From Actinophytocola gossypii (GTDB lineage: Bacteria; Actinomycetota; Actinomycetes; Mycobacteriales; Pseudonocardiaceae): 64,000 nt of DNA. The translations under genes were made by a program, and so were the position numbers. Each line of letters begins with the position of its first letter. The stretch's first letter is position 1. This document shows, in pieces, positions 24,930 through 32,518 of the stretch. The notes beneath the pieces were generated by a model. That model was given only the letters and a program-made list of their open reading frames with translations, made no database searches and was not told the DNA's origin. Location: positions 434,001 to 498,000 of the forward strand of contig NZ_JAFFZE010000009.1 of assembly GCF_025165815.1 (NCBI RefSeq), written 5' to 3'.

Positions 24930-26357
24930 ATGACCGCCGGCCGGGTCTGGGCGGACGCGGTCGCGCGCCACGGCCCGCGCGTGTTCCTGCGCGACGACGA
25001 CCGGGACTGGACCTACGCCGAGTTCGACGCCCTGGCCCGCGCGGTCGCCGGCACGCTGCTGGCCCGCGGCGCCGGTCCCGGCGTCCCGGTGGCGGTCGTG
25101 CTCGGCTCCACCCCGGCGCACCTCGCGGTGCTGGTGGCGCTGTCCCGGCTCGGCGCCGTCGCGGTGCCGCTGGACCCCACCCGCCCCGAGCGCGAGCTGC
25201 GTGACCTGGTCCGCCGCGCCGGCGCGACGCTCGTGGTCGACGAACCCGTCGAGGGCGGCCCGCCCGTGCCAGCCGAACCGGCCGACGTCGGTGAGGACGA
25301 CCCGTGGGCGGTCCTCTACACCTCCGGCAGCACCTCCCGGCCGCGTGGCGTTGTGGTCCCGCAACGCGCGTTCGACGTCACCGGCCGGGCACTCGTCGAC
25401 GCGCACGCCTACACCGCTGACGACACCGTCCTCTGTGTACTCCCGCTGCACCACGCCTCGGCCACCCTGATGAGCTGGGCGCCCTCGGTCGCCGCCGGCG
25501 CGGCGCTGACCCTGGTCGACCGGTTCAGCGTGTCCCGGTTCTGGGATCTCGTTCGCGCCAGGCACGCGACCGTGACGATCGTGGTGCCGACCATCGCCGA
25601 GCTGCTGCTGACCCCGCCTCCGGCACCCGGCGACCGGGACCACCCGCTGCGGCTGCTGGTCACCCACTACGACGTGCCCGCGTTCCGCGACCGGTTCGGC
25701 GTCGAGGTCCGCACGCTCTGGGGGATGACCGAGACCAGCGGCCTCGGCCTCACCACCCGGCCTGGTGAGTCCACTTCGGACGGCGCCGTCGGCCGCCCGT
25801 ACCCGCCGGACGCCCGCGTGCGCGTGGTCGGCCAGGACGGCGACGACGTGCCGCCCGGCGAGGTGGGGGAGCTGTGGTTCGCCCACCCCGCCGCGATGAC
25901 CGGCTACCACGGCGAACCCCCGCCCGTCGACGGCTGGATCGTCTCCGGTGACCTGGTCCGCGAGATCCCCGGCGGCTACGCCTACGTCGGCCGGGCCAAG
26001 GCGGTGATCAAGCGCGGCGGCGAGAACATCTCCGCGCACGAGCTGGAGCGCGCCGTCGCCGGATGCCCCGCCGTGCGCGAGGTCGTCGTGGTGCCGGTGC
26101 CGGACCCGGTGTTCGTCGAGGAGGCGTGCGCGGTCGTCGTCTGGGCCGGTGCCGCCGACCCCGCCGGTCTGCGCGCGTATCTCGCCGATCGGCTCGCCGT
26201 CTGGCAGGTCCCGCGCTACGTCGCCACCTGGCCAGGGCCGCTGCCCAAGCTCGCCAACCACAAGGTCGACCGGCGCCGCGTGGCCGCCGGTGTCGACCCG
26301 GCCGCGGCCGACGACCGCGGCCCGCGTACGCACGCCGAGGAGGACGTCGATGTCTGA
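24930..26357 (+). CDS. AMP-dependent acyl-CoA synthetase (cassette 1)
   Basis: A 475-residue adenylate-forming ligase, slightly short for the family. Motifs: LYTSGSTSRPRGV (phosphate loop, with an unusual SRPRG where most have GxPKG), LWGMTETSG, GWIVSGDLVREIPGGYAYVGRAKAVIKRGGENISAHELE. The C-terminal catalytic Lys region reads GPLPKLANHKVDRRRV instead of the common GK(I/V)xKxxL, so the final Lys is probably K in NHKVD. Start ATG 24930 lies 36 bp from the divergent MarR start, and no clear ribosome site precedes it. The stop overlaps the ketosynthase start by 8 bp. Confidence 0.9.
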   Translation: MTAGRVWADAVARHGPRVFLRDDDRDWTYAEFDALARAVAGTLLARGAGPGVPVAVVLGSTPAHLAVLVALSRLGAVAVPLDPTRPERELRDLVRRAGATLVVDEPVEGGPPVPAEPADVGEDDPWAVLYTSGSTSRPRGVVVPQRAFDVTGRALVDAHAYTADDTVLCVLPLHHASATLMSWAPSVAAGAALTLVDRFSVSRFWDLVRARHATVTIVVPTIAELLLTPPPAPGDRDHPLRLLVTHYDVPAFRDRFGVEVRTLWGMTETSGLGLTTRPGESTSDGAVGRPYPPDARVRVVGQDGDDVPPGEVGELWFAHPAAMTGYHGEPPPVDGWIVSGDLVREIPGGYAYVGRAKAVIKRGGENISAHELERAVAGCPAVREVVVVPVPDPVFVEEACAVVVWAGAADPAGLRAYLADRLAVWQVPRYVATWPGPLPKLANHKVDRRRVAAGVDPAAADDRGPRTHAEEDVDV

Positions 26358-27591
26358 GGTAGTGGTGACCGGGGCCGGCGTGGTGTCCGCGCTCGGCCAC
26401 GACGTGCCGTCGTTCCTGGCCGGCCTGCGTGCCGGCGAGGTCGCCATCCACGAGGCGCCGTGGGCGGACAAGGAGCACTTCGCCTGGTGGTCCGGGGTCC
26501 ACGACTTCGACCCGGCCGCGTGGGTGGAGCCGTCCGTGGAGTCCGGCAGCGACCTGTTCGCGTTGTTCGCCGTGGCCGCCGCCGAGCAGGCACTGCGCCA
26601 GGCCGGGCTCGACACGCTCGACCCGCGCCGCACCGGGGTCGCCGTCGGCACCAGCATGGGCGGCACCCGTGCGCTGCTCAAGGCCCAGCACCAGCTGGAG
26701 ACCGCCGGCCCGGACGCCGTGGACCGCAAGACGATGATCCGGATCTGGCCGAACATGGCCGCCGCCCAGCTCACCATGCGCCACGGGCTGCACGGCCCGT
26801 CGCTCACGTTCTGCACCGCGTGCGCGTCGTCGCTCGACGCCATCGGCTCGGCCGCCGACCTGATCCGCGCCGGCCGCGCCGACGTGGTCCTCGCCGGCGG
26901 CGCCGAGGGCGGCTTCGGTCTCCCCGACGGGCGGCCGGACGGCGACTTCGTGCCGGCGGTGTTCCACAGCCAGGCCGGGTACGGGGTCACCAACGGCGGG
27001 GCCGAGCGGCTGCGCGCGAGCATCCCGTTCGACGTGGACCGCAGGGGCATCGTCGTCGGCGAGGGCAGCGGCATGCTGGTGCTGGAACGGCGCGCCCACG
27101 CCGAGGCCCGCGGCGCCACGATCCTCGGCACCGTCACCGGCTACGCATCCCTGGCCGACGCGTACCACCCGTCCTCCCCGGACCCGACCGGCCGGTGGGA
27201 GGCGGAGACCATGAGCCAGGCCCTCGACGCCGCCGGCCTGGCACCGTCCGACGTGGACGCCGTCATCGCGCACGGCACCTCGACCCCCAAGGGCGACACG
27301 GCCGAGATCCGGGCCATCAACGAGGTCCACCCGGGCCAGGTCAAGGTCACCTCGATCAAGGGGAACCTCGGTCACCCCGGCGGCGCGGCCGGCTCGCTCA
27401 GCGTCGTCGCCGCGCTCGGCGCCCTGGCCGACGGGGAACTGCCGCACACCGCCGGCACGTCCACCGTGGACCCGGAGGCCGAGTTCGAGGTGGTCACCGG
27501 CAGGCCGGGCGCGATCTCCGGCGGGTACGTGCAGGTGAACGCGTTCGGCTTCGGCGGCCAGAACGCGTCACTGGTGCTCGGCCGTGACTAG
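26350..27591 (+). CDS. Stand-alone beta-ketoacyl synthase (cassette 1)
   Basis: A 413-residue KAS I/II-type condensing enzyme. The catalytic triad is intact: Cys158 (TACASS), His308 (AHGTSTPKGD), His342 (GNLGHPGGAAGS), plus Lys338 (SIKGNLGH). It has no fused ACP or AT, and no ACP or malonyltransferase gene lies nearby. It is coupled (8-bp overlap) to an acyl-CoA ligase, and the paralogue at 31145 has the same partner arrangement. The two share the unusual RKTMI[RQ]IWPNMAAAQ and NAFGFGGQNAS segments. It may condense or cleave a CoA-activated acid; the exact reaction is unknown. It ends 24 bp inside the convergent ligase gene. Confidence 0.92.
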   Translation: MSEVVVTGAGVVSALGHDVPSFLAGLRAGEVAIHEAPWADKEHFAWWSGVHDFDPAAWVEPSVESGSDLFALFAVAAAEQALRQAGLDTLDPRRTGVAVGTSMGGTRALLKAQHQLETAGPDAVDRKTMIRIWPNMAAAQLTMRHGLHGPSLTFCTACASSLDAIGSAADLIRAGRADVVLAGGAEGGFGLPDGRPDGDFVPAVFHSQAGYGVTNGGAERLRASIPFDVDRRGIVVGEGSGMLVLERRAHAEARGATILGTVTGYASLADAYHPSSPDPTGRWEAETMSQALDAAGLAPSDVDAVIAHGTSTPKGDTAEIRAINEVHPGQVKVTSIKGNLGHPGGAAGSLSVVAALGALADGELPHTAGTSTVDPEAEFEVVTGRPGAISGGYVQVNAFGFGGQNASLVLGRD

Positions 27592-29097
27592 CTTGCGCAG
27601 CGCGGGCTTGGAGATCTTGCCGGTCGAGGTCTTCGGCATGGTCTCGCGGACGGTCACCGCGACCGGGCGCTTGATGCTCGGCAGCCGGCCGCGGCAGTGA
27701 GCGAGCACCGTTTCGACGTCGACCGCGTCCCCCGGCCGGGGTGCGACGATCGCGTGCGGCCGCTCGCCCCACTCCTCGTCCGGCACGCCGACCACGGCGG
27801 CCTCCAGCACACCGGGCACCTCGTACAGGACGTCCTCGATCTCCTTGCTCGCGATGTTCGCGCCGCCGATGATCAGCAGGTCCTTCTTGCGGTCCACCAG
27901 GTACAGGTAGTCCTCCGCGTCGAGGTAGCCGACGTCGCCGGAGTGCAGCCAGCCGCCTCGGTATGTGGTGTCGGTCAGCACCGGGTCGTCCCAGTAGGAC
28001 TCGAACAGCCACCGCCCGCGCATCACCACCTCGCCCAGCGTCCCGGGCGGCACCGGGCGGTCGTCCTCGTCGACGACCGCCAGCTCCACGCCGTAGGTCG
28101 CGCGCCCGCAGGAGGCGAGCACGCCCTCCCGCTCGGTGCCGACGACGTCGTGGTCGGCCTTCGGCAGCACCGCCGCGAACGAGCACGTCTCGGTCATCCC
28201 GTACGCCTGCACGAAGATCGGGCCGAACCGGTCGAGCATCTGCTTCACCCGGGGCGGCGGGATCGGCGCCGACGCGTAGCCGACCGTGGTGAGACTGCTC
28301 AGGTCGTACGGCGAGTCGTCGGCGGCGAGCAGCCGGAACAGCATCGTCGGCACCAGCTGGCTGTGCGTGACCCGTTCCCGCTCGACGGTGGCGAAGTACC
28401 GCTCGGCGTCGAAGTTCCGCACGTCACCGAACACCAGCCGGCCACCGGCCATCAGCACCGGCCCGAACACGTGGTTCACCGAGCCGGCCGAGTTGTGCGG
28501 GTACGACACCAGGTACCGGGACTCGCCGTCCACGCCGTACTCGTTCAGCACGGCCATCGCGTTGTCCATGGTCTGCTGGTGGGTGAAGAACACGCCCTTG
28601 GGCATCCCGGTCGTGCCGCTGGTGTAGAGCACACAGAACCCGGCGTCGTCCGGCACGTCGTCCGGCACGCGATCCGAGGCGGCGTCGGCGAGAAGTCGCT
28701 CGTAACCGTCGTCCAGGTCAAGCCACGCCTCCACCGGGGTGTCGCTCCCGGCGACCCGGGCGGCCTGCTCGCGGTGCGACCGGCCGACGAACACGACCCG
28801 GGAACCGCTGTGCCGCAACAGGTGCGCCACAGCGTCGTCGTCGAGGCGGAAGTCCAGTGGCACGAACACCAGGCCCGTCTTGGCCGCCGCGACCATCACC
28901 TCGACGCACTCGAGCCGGTTGTCGGTGACCAGCGCCACCCGGTCGCCGCGGGCGAAGCCTTTGGCGCGCAAGGCGTTCGCCAGCCTGGTGGTGCGCTCGT
29001 CGAACTCGGCCCAGGTGCGCGACCGGTCGCCGTCGACCAGGGCCACCCGGTCCGGGTGCCGGGTCGCGTGCCTGGTGACGAACGTCCCGTAGTGCAT
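27568..29097 (-). CDS. AMP-dependent acyl-CoA synthetase (long-chain/aromatic acid type)
   Basis: A 509-residue ligase with complete motifs: LYTSGTTGMPKGVFFTHQ, AYGMTETCSFAA, GWLHSGDVGYLDAEDYLYLVDRKKDLLIIGGANIASKEIEDVLYEVPGV, and TSTGKISKPALRK with the catalytic Lys. It lies between the two ligase/ketosynthase cassettes on the opposite strand and downstream of MarR 2 with a 42-bp gap. That gap contains a perfect 13-bp palindrome and a GATATAT element about 10 bp before the ATG, so it may have its own near-leaderless promoter. It is the most canonical of the five ligases in the window. Confidence 0.93.
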   Translation of the reverse strand: MHYGTFVTRHATRHPDRVALVDGDRSRTWAEFDERTTRLANALRAKGFARGDRVALVTDNRLECVEVMVAAAKTGLVFVPLDFRLDDDAVAHLLRHSGSRVVFVGRSHREQAARVAGSDTPVEAWLDLDDGYERLLADAASDRVPDDVPDDAGFCVLYTSGTTGMPKGVFFTHQQTMDNAMAVLNEYGVDGESRYLVSYPHNSAGSVNHVFGPVLMAGGRLVFGDVRNFDAERYFATVERERVTHSQLVPTMLFRLLAADDSPYDLSSLTTVGYASAPIPPPRVKQMLDRFGPIFVQAYGMTETCSFAAVLPKADHDVVGTEREGVLASCGRATYGVELAVVDEDDRPVPPGTLGEVVMRGRWLFESYWDDPVLTDTTYRGGWLHSGDVGYLDAEDYLYLVDRKKDLLIIGGANIASKEIEDVLYEVPGVLEAAVVGVPDEEWGERPHAIVAPRPGDAVDVETVLAHCRGRLPSIKRPVAVTVRETMPKTSTGKISKPALRKLVTAEHQ

Positions 29098-29119
29098 GCC
29101 GGAACGATATATCCGCCCT

Positions 29120-29132
29120 TTGAACTGTTCAA
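29120..29132 (-). promoter_or_regulatory. 13-bp palindrome TTGAACTGTTCAA upstream of the ligase
   Basis: A perfect odd-centred palindrome (TTGAAC-T-GTTCAA) in the 42-bp gap between MarR 2 and the ligase at 27568. It overlaps the position expected for the -35 of a promoter whose TATATC -10 (29103-29108 region, minus strand) lies near the start codon. It is a likely repressor site, perhaps for one of the MarR proteins (inference). Confidence 0.5.
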
Positions 29133-29139
29133 TAGCCGT

Positions 29140-29604
29140 TCAGTCGTCGATGATCGGCCGAACCAGCTCGGTCAGCCGCCGGGTGTCGACCCGGGACAGC
29201 CCGTCGAGCCCGAATCCGACCTCGCGCAGCCTGCCGAGCGCGGTACGGGTGACGGCCAGTCCGCGCTCGCTCACCCGGACCCTGGTCACCCGGCGGTCGT
29301 CCTCGTCGTCGACGCGCTCGACGTAGCGGGCCCGCTCCAGCCGCGCCACCGTCCTGGCCGCCGTCGTCGGGTGCAGCTTCACCGCGTCGCCGAGTTCTCC
29401 CATGCCGAGCGGGGCCGGCCGGTCGGCGAGCCGGACCAGGATCTCCAGCTGGGCGAAGGTCAGGTCGTGCTCGGCGAGCACCCGCGCCATGGCCGAGGTG
29501 GCGATCTGCTGTCCCCGGGTCAACGCGGTCGCCGCGCTCACCTGGTGCACCGGGCCGGAATCGTGGGCGAGCCAGTTCCGGCGGCCCTCCTCGAGCGGGT
29601 CCAT
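29140..29604 (-). CDS. MarR-family regulator 2
   Basis: A 154-residue winged-helix regulator: TRGQQIATSAMARVLAEHDLTFAQLEILVRLADRPAPLGMGELGDAVKLHPTTAARTVARLERARYVERVDDEDDRRVTRVRVSERG (recognition helix plus DDRR wing). It is divergent from cassette 2 (ligase 29688/ketosynthase 31145) and upstream of the ligase at 27568 on its own strand. It mirrors the MarR-ligase-ketosynthase layout of cassette 1, although the two MarR proteins are not close in sequence. The gap to cassette 2 contains a 21-bp inverted repeat that is a good candidate operator. Confidence 0.9.
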   Translation of the reverse strand: MDPLEEGRRNWLAHDSGPVHQVSAATALTRGQQIATSAMARVLAEHDLTFAQLEILVRLADRPAPLGMGELGDAVKLHPTTAARTVARLERARYVERVDDEDDRRVTRVRVSERGLAVTRTALGRLREVGFGLDGLSRVDTRRLTELVRPIIDD

Positions 29605-29615
29605 CGCCCCAACCT

Positions 29616-29636
29616 AGCAGAACAGAGATATCTGCT
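29616..29636 (+). promoter_or_regulatory. Inverted repeat AGCAGA-N9-TCTGCT between MarR 2 and cassette 2
   Basis: Arms AGCAGA (29616-29621) and TCTGCT (29631-29636) flank an inner AGATATCT palindrome (29625-29632). The element is AT-rich compared with its surroundings and lies 12 bp from the marR start and 51 bp before the ligase ATG. Size and position fit a MarR dimer site controlling both divergent genes. Confidence 0.6.
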
Positions 29637-29687
29637 ATACAAACCATTGAAAGCGCGTGTATTGGCCGAGAGGTAGGTGCGACGACG

Positions 29688-31148
29688 ATGTTGCGGCACA
29701 CGCTGGTGGAGCAGCTGCGGCTCAACGCCGAGGCGTTCCCGGACCGCCCGGCGATCGAGGTGGTCGGCGGACCCGCACTGAGCTACGCCGGCGCGCTGGA
29801 CCGCACACTCGTGCTGGCCACCGCGATCCGCCGGCGCGGCGACGGTTCGCCGGTCGCGATCCTGCTGCGCAACGGTCCGGACGCGGTGCTCGCGTTCCTC
29901 GCCTGCCAGCTCGCCGGCGTGCCCGCGCTGCCGGTCAACAGCGCGCTGACCGCGAGCGAGATCGACTACATCCTCGACGACTCCGCCGCCGGCGTCCTGC
30001 TGCACGCCGGCCCGCCGCCCCCGCTCGCCCCGAAACGTCCTCCGGCCCTGATCGACGTGTCCACGCTGGACGGTCCGGGCGACGCGTGGGACACCTTCAC
30101 CCCGAGCGACCCCGCCGACGTGTTCGTCATCGGCTACACCTCCGGCACCACCGGCTTCCCCAAGGGCGCCCGCTACGACGGCGCCGGTATGTACGTCCAG
30201 TACCTGCGCTGGGCGGTCCACTTCGGGATCACCTCGGACAGCACGCTGCTCACCGCCGGCCCGATGTTCCACAACTCCTACGGCGGCCTGTCGATCCTCG
30301 CGCTCATGGTCGGCGCGACCAACCGGGTGCTCCCCGCGTTCGACCGCCGCGTCGCCCACGACGAACTGGCCGAGCGGGCCACCTTCGCGTTCCTGGTGCC
30401 GTCCATGCTCACCCAGGTGCTCGACGAGTGGCGCGCCCGCGACCGCGCGCCGCTGCCGAGCCTGCGTTGCCTGCTGTCCTCCGGTGCCGCGGTCGACGCC
30501 GGCCTGCTCGCCGACGCGTTCGACGCGTTCCCCGGCGCCGTGGTCGCCGAGGCGTACGGGTGGAGCGAGGGCGGCTGGGTCACCCACGAGGTCAAGACGC
30601 GCGGCGCGGTGCTCCCGCAGTGCGTCGGCTGGCCGATGGTCGGCGCCGATGTCGCGCTGTTCGACGCCGACGGCGCCCGCTGCGGGCCGGGCGAGACCGG
30701 TGAGATCGGCGTGCGGAACGTGACACCGTTCCTCGGCTACGTCAACCCGGACAGTCCACTGGAGACCTCGGCGGACGGCCGCTACCTGCTCTCCGGCGAC
30801 ATCGGCCGGTTCGCCGACGACGGCCGCCTGCTGGTCGTCGACCGCAAGAAGGACATCATCGTCACCGGCGGCGAGAACGTGGCCTCCGGCGAGGTCGAAC
30901 GCGCCATCGACGCGCATTCCGCGGTCCGCGAGTCCGCCGTGGTCGGCCGCCGCGACCCACGCTGGGGCGAGGCGGTCACCGCGGTCGTCGTGCTGGACGG
31001 CACCGCCGACGAACACGACCTGCGGGCGCACTGCCGGGAGCGGCTCGCCGGCTACAAGGTGCCGAAGACGTTCGAGTTCGTCGACGCGCTCCCGCGCAAC
31101 TCCATGGGCAAGGTGCAGAAGTTCCTGCTCCGCGAGCCGAAGCCGTGA
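29688..31148 (+). CDS. AMP-dependent acyl-CoA synthetase (cassette 2)
   Basis: A 486-residue adenylate-forming ligase: GYTSGTTGFPKGARYDG (phosphate loop), EAYGWSEGGW (replacing the usual YGMTE, so the adenine/acyl pocket differs), YLLSGDIGRFADDGRLLVVDRKKDIIVTGGENVASGEVERAI, and NSMGKVQKFLLRE with the catalytic Lys. The YGWSEGGW motif sets it apart from the other ligases here and suggests a different acid. Its stop overlaps the ketosynthase start (GTGA). The promoter region holds the AGCAGA inverted repeat. Confidence 0.92.
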   Translation: MLRHTLVEQLRLNAEAFPDRPAIEVVGGPALSYAGALDRTLVLATAIRRRGDGSPVAILLRNGPDAVLAFLACQLAGVPALPVNSALTASEIDYILDDSAAGVLLHAGPPPPLAPKRPPALIDVSTLDGPGDAWDTFTPSDPADVFVIGYTSGTTGFPKGARYDGAGMYVQYLRWAVHFGITSDSTLLTAGPMFHNSYGGLSILALMVGATNRVLPAFDRRVAHDELAERATFAFLVPSMLTQVLDEWRARDRAPLPSLRCLLSSGAAVDAGLLADAFDAFPGAVVAEAYGWSEGGWVTHEVKTRGAVLPQCVGWPMVGADVALFDADGARCGPGETGEIGVRNVTPFLGYVNPDSPLETSADGRYLLSGDIGRFADDGRLLVVDRKKDIIVTGGENVASGEVERAIDAHSAVRESAVVGRRDPRWGEAVTAVVVLDGTADEHDLRAHCRERLAGYKVPKTFEFVDALPRNSMGKVQKFLLREPKP

Positions 31149-32401
31149 CCCGGGTACTGGTCACGGGCCAGGGCGCCGTGTCGCCGCTGGGCATCGGCGT
31201 CGAACCGATGCTCGCCGGTCTCTGGGCCAACGAGGTCGCCATCGCGCCCGCGCCCTGGGCGCGCACCGAGGCCGACCCGTTCGCCTGGTGGGCCGTCGTG
31301 CCCGGGTTCGATCCGCACGACTGGATGGACGAACGCGTGGTCGCCGGCACCGACCTGTTCGCCCAGTTCGCGCTCGCCGCCGCGGTGCAGGCCGTCGCCG
31401 ACGCCGGGCTGGACCGGCTCGTCCCGGAGCGCACCGCGGTCGTGCACGGCACCAGCATCGGCGGCGGCCGGGCGCTGCTCAAGGCCCAGCACCGGTACGA
31501 GACCGGGGGAGCGGCCGCGGTCGAGCGCAAGACCATGATCCAGATCTGGCCGAACATGGCCGCCGCGCAGATCGCCATGCGCTGGGGCCTGCACGGTCCA
31601 CAGCTGACCGTCTGCACCGCCTGCGCGTCCGCGCTCGACGCGATCGGGCTGGCCCGTACCCTGATCCGCTCCGGCCAGGTCGACGTCGCCGTGGTCGGCG
31701 GCACCGAGGGCGGCCTGCCACTGGCCAACGGCGAGGCGGACGGCGACTTCGTGCCAGCCATGTACGTCGGCCAGGCCGCGTACGGGATGACCACCGCCGA
31801 GCGCGATCCCACTCGCGCGAGCCTCCCGTTCGACGTGCACCGTTCCGGGATCGTCACTGGCGAGGGCTCCGCCGCGCTCGTGCTGGAGTCCGCCGAGCAC
31901 GCCCGTGCCCGCGGTGCCCGGGTGCTCGGCGAGGTCGCCGGATTCGCCTCGCTGGCCGACGGCCACCACCCGTCCTCGCCGAACCCGGAGGGTACCTGGG
32001 AGGCCCGCGCCATGCGGCTCGCCGCCGACGACGCCGGGGTGCCGCCGGACGCGATCGGCGCACTGGTCGCACACGCCACCGCCACGCCGAAGGGCGACGC
32101 CGCCGAGATCAACGCGATCAACGCCGTGCACCGCGACCGTCCGGTTCCGCTGCCCGTGGCATCCCTCAAGGGCCACCTCGGGCACACCGGCGCCGCGTCC
32201 GGCGCGATGGGCGTGCTGGCCGCCGCGCACGCGATGCGCACCGGCTCGTTCCCCAACACCGCCGGCACCCGCGACGTCGACCCCGCCGTCGAGTTCGACG
32301 TCGTCACCGGCGAGCCCGTGTCCCTGGACACGGAGTGCGTCCAGGTCAACGCGTTCGGCTTCGGCGGCCAGAACGCGTCGGTGGTCGTCCGCCGTCCCTG
32401 A
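31145..32401 (+). CDS. Stand-alone beta-ketoacyl synthase (cassette 2)
   Basis: A 418-residue KAS with Cys160 (TACASA), His310 (AHATATPKGD), His347 (GHLGHTGAASG) and Lys342 all present. It is paralogous to the 26350 protein along its full length, including KTMIQIWPNMAAAQIAMRWGLHGP and ADGHHPSSPNPEGTWEARAM, so the two cassettes probably arose by duplication. It lacks an ACP, KR or AT partner. Its gene is coupled to the ligase by a 4-bp overlap. The role is unknown; a condensing step in lipid synthesis or a Claisen/retro-Claisen step on CoA esters are both possible. Confidence 0.92.
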   Translation: MTRVLVTGQGAVSPLGIGVEPMLAGLWANEVAIAPAPWARTEADPFAWWAVVPGFDPHDWMDERVVAGTDLFAQFALAAAVQAVADAGLDRLVPERTAVVHGTSIGGGRALLKAQHRYETGGAAAVERKTMIQIWPNMAAAQIAMRWGLHGPQLTVCTACASALDAIGLARTLIRSGQVDVAVVGGTEGGLPLANGEADGDFVPAMYVGQAAYGMTTAERDPTRASLPFDVHRSGIVTGEGSAALVLESAEHARARGARVLGEVAGFASLADGHHPSSPNPEGTWEARAMRLAADDAGVPPDAIGALVAHATATPKGDAAEINAINAVHRDRPVPLPVASLKGHLGHTGAASGAMGVLAAAHAMRTGSFPNTAGTRDVDPAVEFDVVTGEPVSLDTECVQVNAFGFGGQNASVVVRRP

Positions 32402-32412
32402 TGGAGTGAGCC

Positions 32413-32456
32413 TTGACACGGGCTCCAGCGCCACGCAAGATTTGACATCGACGTCA
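32413..32456 (+). promoter_or_regulatory. Promoter with TGAC-N6-GTCA operator of the Liv-type transporter operon
   Basis: TTGACA (32413-32418), a 17-bp spacer and CAAGAT (32436-32441), followed after 1 bp by TGACATCGACGTCA (32443-32456; TTGACATCGACGTCAA when extended). This is the clearest promoter/operator in the window. The palindrome would cover the transcription start. It is 63 bp before the substrate-binding protein start. Confidence 0.72.
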
Positions 32457-32518
32457 ACAGCTAGTGGATCCGCGCATTCCCCACCGCCCCTTCTCGCGGA
32501 CATAAGGACGGTTCTTCA

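Noticed and set aside
24435-27137. A 900-codon minus-strand frame extending upstream of MarR 1
   Set aside because: Only its last 152 codons (from ATG 24893) encode MarR. The rest is antisense to the ligase and ketosynthase.
24930-32401. Reading the ligase/ketosynthase genes as a PKS or NRPS biosynthetic cluster
   Set aside because: No carrier protein, acyltransferase, condensation domain or thioesterase is present, and the surroundings are catabolic (transporter, beta-oxidation).
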